DNA of 33,946 nt. It comes from Lachnospiraceae bacterium. Its GTDB lineage: Bacteria; Bacillota; Clostridia; Lachnospirales; Lachnospiraceae. Shown here piece by piece: positions 16,292 through 24,925 of the stretch. Position numbers and translations under genes: made by a program. The notes beneath the pieces are model-generated. The model had not been told where the DNA came from. It ran no database searches and worked only from the letters and a program-made list of their open reading frames with translations. Positions within the stretch are counted from its first letter, which is position 1; each line of letters opens with the position of its first letter. The stretch covers positions 1 through 33,946 of the forward strand of contig JAKSRT010000017.1 of the NCBI GenBank assembly GCA_024403485.1. The letters are read 5' to 3'.

Positions 16292-18469
16292 ATGAGTAAT
16301 CTTTACAAAGATGCCGAAGAACTGGTATCAAAAATGACAATCGAAGAGGTTGCCAAGCAGCTTAAGTATGATGCTGAAGCAGTAGAAAGACTTGGTATTC
16401 CTGCATATAACTGGTGGAATGAAGCTCTTCACGGTGTTGCAAGAGCAGGTACAGCCACTGTTTTTCCTCAGGCAATTGGTTTGGCTGCTATGTTTGATGA
16501 TGAGCTTTTATTTGAAATCGCTCAGGTTATCGCTACAGAAGCACGTGCAAAATATAATGCACAGTCTGCTGAAGGTGACAGAGATATTTATAAGGGACTT
16601 ACAATGTGGTCTCCCAATATTAACTTATTTAGAGACCAGAGATGGGGACGCGGTCATGAGACCTATGGCGAAGATCCTTATTTAACAACAAAGCTTGGTG
16701 TTTCCTTTATTAAGGGTCTTCAGGGCATAGATAACTACCCCGAATGCGATACTTTAAAGGTTGCCGCATGTGCGAAGCATTTCGCCGTTCATTCAGGTCC
16801 CGAAGGCGAAAGACATCACTTTAATGCAATTGCAAGCCAAAAGGATATGGAAGAAACATACCTTCCTGCATTTGAAGCAGCTGTAAAAGAAGGTAAAGTT
16901 GAATCTGTTATGGGTGCTTACAACAGAACAAACGATGAACCCTGCTGTGGTTCCGAAACACTTATGAAGAAGATTCTTCGCGGAAAATGGGGATTCAAAG
17001 GTCATTTTGTAAGTGACTGCTGGGCAATCAGAGATTTCCACGAAAATCATAAGATTACAAACAGTCCCGCTGAATCTGCTGCAATGGCTCTTAATGCCGG
17101 CTGTGATCTTAACTGTGGTAATACATATCTTTGTATTTTAGCGGCATTAAAGGATAAGCTTATTACAGAAAAGGATATGAGAACAGCCTGCACAAGACTT
17201 ATGGCTACCCGTATGAAACTTGGTATTCTTCCTCGCTCCGATGAAGATGCAAACAAAAAGACTGCGGTTTATGATGCCATTTCATATCTTGAAAATGATA
17301 CTCCCGAACATAATGCTCTTTCATTAAAAGCAGCGCAGGAGTCAATCGTTCTTCTTAAAAACAACGGAGTTCTTCCTATCAAGGAAGGCGAATATAAGAC
17401 TATCGGTGTTGTAGGCCCTACCGCTAATTTAAGAACTGTACTTGAAGGTAACTATTTCGGTACCGCTTCCGAATATGTAACAAATCTCGAAGGTATTAAG
17501 AAAAATACTTCTTCAAGAGTACTTTTCAGTGATGGTGCTCATTTATATCAGGAAGGCTATTCAAACCTTGCAAAGCATGATGACAGAATGGCCGAAGCTA
17601 TTATTGTTACCCAAAATTCAGATATTACAATTCTTTGTCTTGGTCTTGATGCAACAATTGAAGGTGAAGAAGGTGATACCGGTAATATGTTTGCTTCCGG
17701 TGATAAGGTATCATTAAAGCTTCCTGAATCTCAGATTCGCTTATACAAGAATGTTATTAAGACTGCAAAAGAAAATAATAAGAAGCTTGTTGTTGTTCTT
17801 AATGCCGGATCTGCAATCGATCTTCAGGAACTTAACGACGAAGCAGATGCTATCGTAGATTGCTGGTATTCAGGCGGACAGGGCGGACAGGCTCTTGCTG
17901 ACGTATTATTTGGTAAGATAAATCCTTCAGGTAAGCTTCCCGTAACCTTCTACAAGGACGGTGACCAGCCTGAGTTTACAGATTATTCAATGAAAAACCG
18001 TACTTACAGATATTTTGAAGGAACTCCCATTTATCCTTTTGGATATGGTTTGAGCTATACATCCTTTGATACTGAGGCTTCTGTTAAGGCAACAGGATTT
18101 ATTCCCGAAGCTGAGTCGGAATTCTTTGAACTCCAGAAATCTGCATTGGAGATTGAAGTAGATATTACCAATACCGGTGATATGGATGGCGACGAAGTTG
18201 TACTTGCTTATGTTGATAAGAAACCTGCAGATAAAAAAGCAAATGCATCAAATGCAGCATATGCAGATTTACTTGACCCTTCAAATCAGCCGATTAAGAG
18301 TCTTTGTGGATTTAAGAGAGTATCCCTTAAGAAGGGTGAAACAAAGAAAATCGTTCTTCCTGTTTCAGCTTATTCTTTGACTACGGTCCTTGAAGACGGT
18401 AAGAGAGTATTCTTAAAGGGTGAATATACCATTAAGGTTGGAAAGCAGGATGTTACTGTAACGTTATAA
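16292..18469 (+). CDS. GH3 beta-xylosidase-type glycoside hydrolase
   Basis: This 725-residue cytoplasmic enzyme most likely cuts xylose from the non-reducing end of xylo-oligosaccharides. The N-terminal barrel shows NWWNEALHGVA and the nucleophile Asp242 in FVSDCWAIRDF; the (alpha/beta)6 sandwich and a C-terminal fibronectin-III-like domain (ending in KVGKQDVTVTL) follow. The NEALHGVARAGTATVFPQ block is typical of the beta-xylosidase/arabinofuranosidase side of GH3 rather than classical beta-glucosidases, a family-memory judgement. I start at ATG 16292, six bases after GGTGGGG; a GTG 12 bases earlier would overlap that ribosome site. It is set apart from the esterase gene by its own leader. 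Confidence 0.9.
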   Translation: MSNLYKDAEELVSKMTIEEVAKQLKYDAEAVERLGIPAYNWWNEALHGVARAGTATVFPQAIGLAAMFDDELLFEIAQVIATEARAKYNAQSAEGDRDIYKGLTMWSPNINLFRDQRWGRGHETYGEDPYLTTKLGVSFIKGLQGIDNYPECDTLKVAACAKHFAVHSGPEGERHHFNAIASQKDMEETYLPAFEAAVKEGKVESVMGAYNRTNDEPCCGSETLMKKILRGKWGFKGHFVSDCWAIRDFHENHKITNSPAESAAMALNAGCDLNCGNTYLCILAALKDKLITEKDMRTACTRLMATRMKLGILPRSDEDANKKTAVYDAISYLENDTPEHNALSLKAAQESIVLLKNNGVLPIKEGEYKTIGVVGPTANLRTVLEGNYFGTASEYVTNLEGIKKNTSSRVLFSDGAHLYQEGYSNLAKHDDRMAEAIIVTQNSDITILCLGLDATIEGEEGDTGNMFASGDKVSLKLPESQIRLYKNVIKTAKENNKKLVVVLNAGSAIDLQELNDEADAIVDCWYSGGQGGQALADVLFGKINPSGKLPVTFYKDGDQPEFTDYSMKNRTYRYFEGTPIYPFGYGLSYTSFDTEASVKATGFIPEAESEFFELQKSALEIEVDITNTGDMDGDEVVLAYVDKKPADKKANASNAAYADLLDPSNQPIKSLCGFKRVSLKKGETKKIVLPVSAYSLTTVLEDGKRVFLKGEYTIKVGKQDVTVTL

Positions 18470-18512
18470 TCTGCTTAAAAGTTTATGTATATTCAAACAA
18501 CCTTGTTGTTGA

Positions 18513-18541
18513 TTGACGACACGATTTAGATTTGATATTAT
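18513..18541 (+). promoter_or_regulatory. Promoter of the riboswitch-exchanger unit
   Basis: TTGACG (18513-18518) and TATTAT (18536-18541) are separated by exactly 17 bases, each one mismatch from the sigma-A consensus. Transcription would start at about 18549, immediately before the riboswitch aptamer. Confidence 0.8.
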
Positions 18542-18549
18542 ACATCATG

Positions 18550-18657
18550 ATGTAGGGAGTAGTTAGCACCTTAGGGTGTTTCGTATTTCGTCATCACGCC
18601 GACAGCTGATGCTGAAAGCCGGGATACGAACTCATTTATTTCGATGTAACGAGACTA
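18550..18657 (+). ncRNA. yybP-ykoY manganese riboswitch aptamer
   Basis: The conserved blocks appear in order: GGGAGTAG (18555-18562), CGTCA (18589-18593), GCCGACAG (18598-18605), GCCGGG (18618-18623) and AACGAGAC (18648-18655). The closing helix can form between GATGTAG just upstream and CTATTATC at the 3' end. A second helix pairs TTCGTAT (18580-18586) with ATACGAA (18624-18630). yybP-ykoY RNAs sense Mn2+ and usually precede metal transport genes. Here it precedes a cation exchanger. I matched the consensus from memory and did not run a covariance model. Confidence 0.8.
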
Positions 18658-18691
18658 TTATCGCTTAATGGCGGTAGTAGTCTCTTTTTTT
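18651..18691 (+). terminator. Riboswitch expression-platform terminator
   Basis: A 14-bp stem GAGACTATTATCGC / GCGGTAGTAGTCTC (two G-U pairs) with a 6-base loop runs into seven Ts. Its 5' arm includes the GAGAC and the closing-helix strand of the aptamer, so the two folds exclude each other. Metal binding should therefore prevent termination and switch the exchanger on. Confidence 0.88.
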
Positions 18692-18767
18692 GTATATTAT
18701 TATCATTAATGAGTGAGTAAAACTATTTCATACAAATAATGTATTATCCAAATTGGAGGATATAGAA

Positions 18768-19754
18768 ATGATTGTTCATATTATACTTTTTGTTGTTGGA
18801 CTTATCTGTCTCATTAAAGGCGGAGACTGGTTTGTTGACGGGGCAACCGGAATAGCAAAGAAATTTAATGTTCCCGAAATTTTAATCGGTGCAACGGTTG
18901 TTTCCATTGGAACCACACTTCCCGAAGTTATGGTCAGTGCCACATCTGCTGCAACCGGACATGGCGCGATGGCTTACGGAAATGCAATCGGCTCGATTAT
19001 TTGTAATACCGCACTTGTTGCAGCCATTACTGTTGCGGTTAAGCCTGCAAAGGTTGCAAGAAAGAGCCTTATAGTTCCTGTATTATTTTTCTTCGCTGCA
19101 GCTATATCCTATGCAGGAGTTGCATATGCAACAGGTACATTCTCAAGACCTTACGGTATTATTTTACTAGCAATGTTTGTGGTGTATATGATTATTCTCG
19201 TAAGACAGGCAATATCCGGTAAAATAGAGGATGAACCCTCAGAAGAAGAGCAGGAGGATAAGCCAAAAGCTTTTTGGATTGTTTGCATTCTTCTTGTAAT
19301 CGGTGCTGCTCTTATTGCTATAGGTGCTAGGTTACTTGTTAATCACGGTACGGCAATTGCAGAAGCTCTCGGAGTACCGGAAACTGTTATTGCACTTACA
19401 TTTGTGGCACTTGGAACTTCTCTTCCGGAACTGGTAACAGCGATTACCTCTCTTGCGAAAGGCCACGGTGCTTTATCGCTTGGAAATGTTGTTGGAGCAA
19501 ATTTATTTAATCTGGTGCTTGTTTCCGGCCTTTCAGTTACAATCGGTCCTTTCAGTTTTAACCCCGAACAGTTCAGCACAATGACGATTGGTGGTAAAAC
19601 AGTATATTCATCTTTGGTTATTGACACACCCTTAATGCTGATTGTAATGGCGATTCTTACAATTCCGGTACTGTGTAAAGAAAAGCTTTCCAGATGGCAG
19701 GGTATTTTATTACTCTGTTTATATGCAGGATTTTGTATATTCCAGTTTATTTAA
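18768..19754 (+). CDS. CaCA-family sodium/calcium (cation) exchanger
   Basis: This 328-residue membrane antiporter has about ten helices. The two alpha-repeats that form the ion site are evident: VSIGTTLPEVMVSA with GNAIGSIICN in the first half, and VALGTSLPELVTAI with GNVVGANLFN in the second. They are joined by an acidic cytoplasmic loop (EDEPSEEEQEDK). The ATG at 18768 has GGAGGA seven bases upstream. Members move Ca2+ against Na+ or H+. Control by a yybP-ykoY RNA suggests that Mn2+ is a substrate or signal here, probably for export. That substrate is inferred. Confidence 0.93.
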   Translation: MIVHIILFVVGLICLIKGGDWFVDGATGIAKKFNVPEILIGATVVSIGTTLPEVMVSATSAATGHGAMAYGNAIGSIICNTALVAAITVAVKPAKVARKSLIVPVLFFFAAAISYAGVAYATGTFSRPYGIILLAMFVVYMIILVRQAISGKIEDEPSEEEQEDKPKAFWIVCILLVIGAALIAIGARLLVNHGTAIAEALGVPETVIALTFVALGTSLPELVTAITSLAKGHGALSLGNVVGANLFNLVLVSGLSVTIGPFSFNPEQFSTMTIGGKTVYSSLVIDTPLMLIVMAILTIPVLCKEKLSRWQGILLLCLYAGFCIFQFI

Positions 19755-19760
19755 AAAGAT

Positions 19761-19832
19761 TAAAAATGCCGGGGAATATTTGATATGTGTTCAGACTTCT
19801 GGGCACATACCGATTATTCTTCGGCATTTTTT
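19761..19832. terminator. Bidirectional terminator between the exchanger and rqcH
   Basis: AAAAATGCCGGGGAATA and TATTCTTCGGCATTTTT pair over 17 positions with two G-U pairs, and an inner stem (TCAGA/TCTGG region) fills the loop. A and T tracts on the outer sides let it serve both converging transcripts. Confidence 0.88.
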
Positions 19833-19854
19833 TGATTATTTCGTATTTCGGGCT

Positions 19855-21588
19855 CTAAACCTGACTTAATGATATGGTTTTCGGTGTATCAATAACCATG
19901 GAATAGTTTGTATAATAAACAACAAATCCCGGCTTTGCTCCGGCGGGTTTCTTTATTTGCTTCTTTTGAACATAATCAATTTCGATTTTATCGGAATCTC
20001 TGCCTGAAGAGTAGTAGGCTGCCAGTGCTGCGGCCTCTTCATAGGCTCTGTCCGGAATTTCTTCCCCTTTTGACTTCAAAATAACGTGACTTCCGGGCAT
20101 TTTTTTTGCATGAAACCACCAGTCGTTTCCGTTTGCATATTCAAAGGTCAGGTAGTCGTTCTGATAATTATTTTTTCCGACAAAAATGTCATAACCATCC
20201 GAACTTGTATAATGGAAGGGCTTTGAAGTTATTTTTGCTTTTTTCTGCCCGGATTTGAACTTAATATAACCGGCTGCAATAAGTTCTTCCTTTATTTGAG
20301 CCAAATCCTCTTCGAGAACAGCGATATCAAGAGCTGTCATTACGGACTTAAGATGTTCGACCTCTGCAGCAACTTCATCGATAATGGTCGTAAGATTTTC
20401 GGCGGTTCTTTTAAGCTTACCGTATTTATCAAAATATTTTTTTGCATTGTCTTTAGGAGAGAGCATTGGATCCAACGGTATGGTAATATTTTCTCCGGTG
20501 TAGTAATTCAGCGCCTCAAAACTTTTTGAACCTTCGGGAACATTATAACCGTATGTATTGATAAGCTCACCGTATATTTTGAATTGCTCGCGTTTTTTTG
20601 TGTCTTCGAGTTGCTTTCTTTGCAAATCAAGCTTCTTGACATTTCTTTCTAAAGCAGTGGTGACAATCTTTCGAAGATCGGTTGACTTCTGCCTTATTCT
20701 GACTACAATACTTTTTTCTTTGTAATATTTTATAAGAACCTCGGATATTGATGAAAAATTCCGAGAGGTTTTGTCACTGTAAATGGTTAACGGAACAGAA
20801 CAGTACTCAACCGGAATATCTTCGTCAAATACGATGACAGGGGCAAAAGAACCGGATTTAATTGTTTCTATGAGTCGATTAAATTCATTCCAATATAAAG
20901 AAACGGATTCCTCGCTTAATGATGATGTGGAAGCATCGGCATCAATTCCCGCTCTAAAAGCCAATTCTGCTGCCATTATGGGAGAAAAACCGGTATAGGA
21001 GGTATAGAGTGCTTTTGCCACCGGTAAATGCGCATTCATAATTCTGTCCGTAAATTCTGCTTCGGTAGCAGTCAGGGGGTCCGACTTTTCCTGAGTGGGT
21101 ATAAACCATTTTCTTCCGGGAAGAACTTCTCGAACGGATGACACGTTATGACTTATATGCTTAATGGAATCAATAATATTATCTTCGGAATCGATGAATA
21201 TAATATTTGAATGCTTTCCCATAAGTTCAATGATTAACGATTTTTGGCAGACATCACCCATTTCATCGAGATGCTCAAGGTCGAATCTTATAATACGCTC
21301 AAGCCCGGGCTGTGACACGGACAGTATTTTGGCATTGGTAAGATGCTTTCTTAAAAGCATACAGAAATTGGGCGCAGTCTGTGGCGCCGGTTTGTTCTCA
21401 TCGGTTATATAAACCAGGGGCAGTGTCGCGTCAGCACTTAACAGTATGCGAAATTGAGTTGAATTACCTTTTATCGTTAGAAGTAACTCATCCGGTTCGG
21501 GTTGTGAAATTTTATAAATTCTCGTTCCTGCGGTCTTTTCTTTCAGTTCACTTACAACCGCAGCAACAGTAATTCCGTCAAAAGCCAT
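19855..21588 (-). CDS. rqcH: Rqc2/RqcH-type NFACT ribosome quality control protein
   Basis: RqcH binds stalled 50S subunits carrying peptidyl-tRNA and directs C-terminal alanine tailing for degradation; older names are FbpA and YloA. The 577-residue protein has the NFACT-N start MAFDGITV, helix-hairpin-helix and coiled-coil middle regions (about 260-430), and a C-terminal NFACT-R block with DYLTFEYANGNDWWFHAKKMPGSHV. The acid-Arg pair of the N domain is Glu97-Arg98 here, where Asp-Arg is often described. GAGGAAC precedes the ATG on the minus strand. It is a single-gene unit, convergent with the exchanger and divergent from the GH31 gene. Confidence 0.94.
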   Translation of the reverse strand: MAFDGITVAAVVSELKEKTAGTRIYKISQPEPDELLLTIKGNSTQFRILLSADATLPLVYITDENKPAPQTAPNFCMLLRKHLTNAKILSVSQPGLERIIRFDLEHLDEMGDVCQKSLIIELMGKHSNIIFIDSEDNIIDSIKHISHNVSSVREVLPGRKWFIPTQEKSDPLTATEAEFTDRIMNAHLPVAKALYTSYTGFSPIMAAELAFRAGIDADASTSSLSEESVSLYWNEFNRLIETIKSGSFAPVIVFDEDIPVEYCSVPLTIYSDKTSRNFSSISEVLIKYYKEKSIVVRIRQKSTDLRKIVTTALERNVKKLDLQRKQLEDTKKREQFKIYGELINTYGYNVPEGSKSFEALNYYTGENITIPLDPMLSPKDNAKKYFDKYGKLKRTAENLTTIIDEVAAEVEHLKSVMTALDIAVLEEDLAQIKEELIAAGYIKFKSGQKKAKITSKPFHYTSSDGYDIFVGKNNYQNDYLTFEYANGNDWWFHAKKMPGSHVILKSKGEEIPDRAYEEAAALAAYYSSGRDSDKIEIDYVQKKQIKKPAGAKPGFVVYYTNYSMVIDTPKTISLSQV

Positions 21589-21761
21589 TTTTGTTCCTCA
21601 ATAATATCTGATGTTTGCTTTATATAACATGAAATTCATTATATCCAAAAGATTGGTAAAAAGAAAGTTTTGCCTTTATAATAATATGGATATTGCAGTT
21701 TATATAGGTTAAAATATTTAAGCAACTTATGTTGAAACAACAATTATAAAGAGGCATTTAT
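21589..21761. promoter_or_regulatory. Divergent promoter region between rqcH and the GH31 alpha-glucosidase
   Basis: For the plus strand, TTGGTA (21653-21658) and TATAAT (21677-21682) are 18 bases apart. For the minus strand, a TATAAT reads at 21643-21638, without a good -35. A GTTG-AAA-CAAC stem (21732-21741 region) lies shortly before the AGAGG ribosome site of the GH31 gene. No catabolite-repression (cre) site was recognised. Confidence 0.45.
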
Positions 21762-23648
21762 ATGATTAAAAAATTTGTATTCGGCAATCCGATTAATACC
21801 CAGGCGGTAGTAGAGGATTTTGAGGAACTTGACTATTCAAAATTACCTGAGATTTTTTCTTTTTCGGAGGATTATTCAGAGTTTAAAATGGAGCTTGATC
21901 CTGAAGATATTATTTATGGTCTCGGTGAAAGCCTTCATGGAATGAATAAAAGAGGCTTTATCTATGTAAGCAATAACACAGATCAGGTACATCATGATGA
22001 AAACCAGTATTCTTTGTACGGCTCACACAATTTTATTCTTATAGACAGATTTGAAGGTTTTAAACTGGGTCTGTTTGTTGATTATCCTGCAAAGACAAAA
22101 TGGGATTTAGGTTTCACCGATAAGGACATTATGAGTGTCAGTGTAGAGGAGCCTGATTACAAGCTCTACATTGTTGAGGGTGAGACCGCTTTAGACATTA
22201 TAAAAGAATTCAGACGTATTATAGGTAAGAGCTACAAGGCTCCATTGTGGGGATTTGGCTACGGACAGAGTCGCTGGGGATATAAGTGCACCGAAGACGT
22301 CAGAAAAATTGTAAGAGAGCATAAAAGACTTAATCTTCCGATCGACAGCGTATACATGGATATTGATTATATGCAGGATTATGCGGTATTTACCATAAAT
22401 GATGAGAGATATCCGGAATTTGCGGATTTTGTTAAAGAGATGGAAGAAGAAAAAATACATCTGGTGCCGGCAATTGACCCTGCGGTTAAAAGGCTTCCCG
22501 GATACTATGTATATGATGAAGGTGTTGAGGGAAATTATTTTTGTAAAGATGAAAGCGGTAACGATTTTCCTGTTGCCGTATGGCCCGGACTTTCACATCT
22601 TCCTGACTTCTTTAAGCCGGAGACAAAAAAATGGTTTGGCGACAAGTACCGTTTCTTTACAGACCTTGGCATAGACGGATTCTGGAATGATATGAACGAA
22701 CCGGCGATTTTCTATTCGTCAAACAGCATAAAGAAAACGGCAGATTATCTTGCTACCATGAAGGATAAAACCGAAAACCTGACTTTGGGTGAACTTTGGG
22801 ATTACCTGGATGCGGCGTCCGGTCTTGCAAATAATGAAGAAGATTATAAGAGTTTTTATCATGAAATTGACGGTAAAAAAGTCAGACATGACAGAGTTCA
22901 TAATCTTTATGCGCTTAATATGATGCAGGGTGTTTATGAGAATTTTAAGGAGATTGCTCCCGGTAAAGAGATTCTTTTCTTTGCACGTTCATCATATATC
23001 GGAAGCCACAGATACGGTGGTATTTGGACCGGCGACAACAGTTCCTATTATTCCCATATTCAGCTCATATTAAGTCAGCTTCCCAACCTGAATATGTGTG
23101 GATTTTTATATGTTGGTGCCGATACGGGTGGATTTGCATTTAATACAAGTGAGCCTCTTTTAATGAGATTTATGCAGATTTCATTGTTTACACCTTTATT
23201 TAGAAATCATTGTGCACTTGGAACAAGAGATCAGGAAATATATCAGTTCAAGGATATAGATTCCTTTAGAGGAATGCTCAATTTAAGATATGCTTTGATT
23301 CCTGAGTTATATAAGATTTATACCGATTCAATTGAGAACAATAAGATGATGTTTACTCCTTTGGCCCTTGCATATCCCGGTGATAAGAAATGTCGTCAGG
23401 TAGGAGATCAGTTAATGCTTGGTGATGACTATATGATTGCGCCTGTTACCGAGGCCAATGCTACAGGCAGATATGTATATGTTCCCGAGAATATGAAATG
23501 TTATATTATGAAGTCCCATGACAAGTACAGAACAGTGGATCTTCCAAAGGGGCACCACTATATAAATATTGCAATCAATGAAGTGGCAATCTTTGTAAAA
23601 GAAGGAAAAGTATTAAATCTTTGTGAACCCGGGCTTAGGACCGAATAA
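21762..23648 (+). CDS. GH31 alpha-glucosidase (maltase/isomaltase type)
   Basis: This 628-residue cytoplasmic enzyme releases glucose from alpha-glucosides. The nucleophile is Asp310 in FWNDMNEP and the acid/base is Asp425 in IWTGDNSSYY. The N-terminal half (YGLGESLHGMNKRGF, then GSHNFILIDR) and the barrel (GFGQSRWGY-like GYGQSRWGYK, YMDIDYMQD) closely resemble, from memory, the Ruminococcus obeum enzyme Ro-alphaG1, which favours short alpha-1,6 and alpha-1,4 glucosides. The protein stops about 35 residues earlier than that homologue, after IFVKEGKVLNLCEPG, so the last beta-domain strands are missing. AGAGG precedes the ATG. It is probably starch/isomaltose metabolism and separate from the xylan locus. 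Confidence 0.9.
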   Translation: MIKKFVFGNPINTQAVVEDFEELDYSKLPEIFSFSEDYSEFKMELDPEDIIYGLGESLHGMNKRGFIYVSNNTDQVHHDENQYSLYGSHNFILIDRFEGFKLGLFVDYPAKTKWDLGFTDKDIMSVSVEEPDYKLYIVEGETALDIIKEFRRIIGKSYKAPLWGFGYGQSRWGYKCTEDVRKIVREHKRLNLPIDSVYMDIDYMQDYAVFTINDERYPEFADFVKEMEEEKIHLVPAIDPAVKRLPGYYVYDEGVEGNYFCKDESGNDFPVAVWPGLSHLPDFFKPETKKWFGDKYRFFTDLGIDGFWNDMNEPAIFYSSNSIKKTADYLATMKDKTENLTLGELWDYLDAASGLANNEEDYKSFYHEIDGKKVRHDRVHNLYALNMMQGVYENFKEIAPGKEILFFARSSYIGSHRYGGIWTGDNSSYYSHIQLILSQLPNLNMCGFLYVGADTGGFAFNTSEPLLMRFMQISLFTPLFRNHCALGTRDQEIYQFKDIDSFRGMLNLRYALIPELYKIYTDSIENNKMMFTPLALAYPGDKKCRQVGDQLMLGDDYMIAPVTEANATGRYVYVPENMKCYIMKSHDKYRTVDLPKGHHYINIAINEVAIFVKEGKVLNLCEPGLRTE

Positions 23649-23651
23649 CTG

Positions 23652-23660
23652 TGCTATAAT
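23652..23660 (+). promoter_or_regulatory. Extended -10 promoter for the thioesterase gene
   Basis: TGCTATAAT is a perfect extended -10 box, lying four bases after the GH31 stop. The -35 region (around 23632) is poor, as is common with extended -10 promoters. Transcription would start about 23667. Confidence 0.55.
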
Positions 23661-23697
23661 ATCACAGGTTGCAAAATACCGTTTAAATAGGAATTAT

Positions 23698-23709
23698 ATG
23701 ATTAAATGA
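23698..23709 (+). other. Three-codon leader ORF overlapping the thioesterase start
   Basis: ATG-ATT-AAA-TGA encodes Met-Ile-Lys. Its ATG is better placed (five bases) after the AGGA at 23689-23692 than the thioesterase ATG at 23706, which overlaps its TGA. Translation of the main gene may depend on re-initiation. It could also be chance. Confidence 0.3.
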
Positions 23710-24152
23710 ATGATAAAGTTTTTAATAATGAAGAATTTAATGCTTCGTGTGAAAAAATTATTGAAGTATTAAAAAACGATGTTTTTGCCAATTATCTCGG
23801 TGTTGAATTTATGGAAGTCAAATCGGGCTATGTAAAAGCGGGAATTCCATTTTCGGATAAAGTCAAAAACTGTTACGGAACAACTCACGGCGGTGCACTC
23901 TACGCGCTCGCCGATATTGTGGCAGGAAGCTTAGCCTGCATGAGCGGATATTTTTGTACAACCGTAAGCGGTAATCTTAATTATCTGCTTCCTGCAGTCA
24001 GTAAAGATTATATATATCTTGAAGCTAAAACAGCCAGAGAAGGTTCTCACCTTGTAGTGGTTAATGTTGAACTTAAAGATGATGAGGGAAAATTGCTGGA
24101 TAACGGAAGCTTTACCTTCTTTAAACTGGATAAAAAGGTCCTCGAATCATAA
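23706..24152 (+). CDS. PaaI/YbgC-like hotdog-fold thioesterase
   Basis: This 148-residue protein of the hotdog superfamily probably hydrolyses acyl-CoA thioesters. The central helix block CYGTTHGGALYALADIVAG carries the usual HGG motif with the catalytic Asp/Glu region following. VSGNLNYLLPA and a C-terminal SFTFFKL strand complete the fold. It starts at ATG 23706, inside a tiny Met-Ile-Lys leader frame. It has no obvious functional tie to its neighbours, and the physiological substrate is unknown. Confidence 0.85.
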   Translation: MNDKVFNNEEFNASCEKIIEVLKNDVFANYLGVEFMEVKSGYVKAGIPFSDKVKNCYGTTHGGALYALADIVAGSLACMSGYFCTTVSGNLNYLLPAVSKDYIYLEAKTAREGSHLVVVNVELKDDEGKLLDNGSFTFFKLDKKVLES

Positions 24153-24193
24153 TCTATTTTACTATGTTGTATTAAAATACAGGCGGTGATAAA

Positions 24194-24925
24194 GTGTTAG
24201 AACTCAAAAATATTAGCTATGTTGTAGAAGAGAAGAATTCAAAAATAGAAATACTTAAGGATGTGAATCTTTCAATCGGCGACGGTTTTGTTGCAATTAC
24301 CGGACCAAACGGTGGCGGTAAGTCAACTCTTGCCAAGATTGTTGCGGGTATTATTAAGCCTACATCCGGACAGATAATTCTTGACGGAGAGGACATAACC
24401 GATCTTTCTATTACCGAACGTGCAAAGAAGGGTATAAGTTTTGCTTTTCAGCAGCCTGTTAAATTTAAGGGGATTACTGTTAAAGATCTGCTTACTCTGG
24501 CAGCAGGAAAAGAAACAAGTATCAATGAGGCCTGTAACATTCTTTCAGAAGTAGGCCTTTGTGCAAAAGACTATATTAACCGTGAGGTCAATGCTTCTTT
24601 GTCCGGCGGAGAACTCAAGCGTATTGAGATTGCCATGATTCTTGCGAGATCGACTAAAATATCGATTTTTGATGAACCTGAAGCCGGAATCGATCTTTGG
24701 AGCTTCAATTCACTTATTAAAGTATTCGAAAACATGCATGAAAAGGTTAAGGGATCAATTATTATTATTTCCCACCAGGAACGTATTCTAAATACGGCCG
24801 ATCAGATTATTCTTTTAGGCAAAGGCTATGTTGATAAAGTCGGTACTAAAGAAGAGATTTTTCCCGATTTAATGAAAGATGCCGTAAATGTAGCATGCGA
24901 TAAGCTTGTGGGAGGTAATAAATAA
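24194..24925 (+). CDS. sufC: SufC-type Fe-S cluster assembly ATPase
   Basis: This ABC-type ATPase energises the Fe-S scaffold. It has Walker A GPNGGGKST (about residues 36-44), the Q-loop FAFQQPVKF, the signature LSGGELKR, Walker B SIFDEPEAGIDLW and the switch His in IISHQ. The Q-loop, EPEAGID and the 243-residue length identify SufC rather than a transporter ATPase. The start is GTG at 24194, preceded by AGGCGGTGA. Its stop shares one base with the start of the SufB-like gene. Only these two suf genes are present, the layout of the minimal two-component SMS system (SmsC/SmsB). Confidence 0.92.
   Translation: MLELKNISYVVEEKNSKIEILKDVNLSIGDGFVAITGPNGGGKSTLAKIVAGIIKPTSGQIILDGEDITDLSITERAKKGISFAFQQPVKFKGITVKDLLTLAAGKETSINEACNILSEVGLCAKDYINREVNASLSGGELKRIEIAMILARSTKISIFDEPEAGIDLWSFNSLIKVFENMHEKVKGSIIIISHQERILNTADQIILLGKGYVDKVGTKEEIFPDLMKDAVNVACDKLVGGNK

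Noticed and set aside
24155..24179. TATTTTA/TAAAATA inverted repeat before sufC as a terminator
   Set aside because: The stem is purely A-T and weak, with no T tract beyond it, so I cannot support a function.
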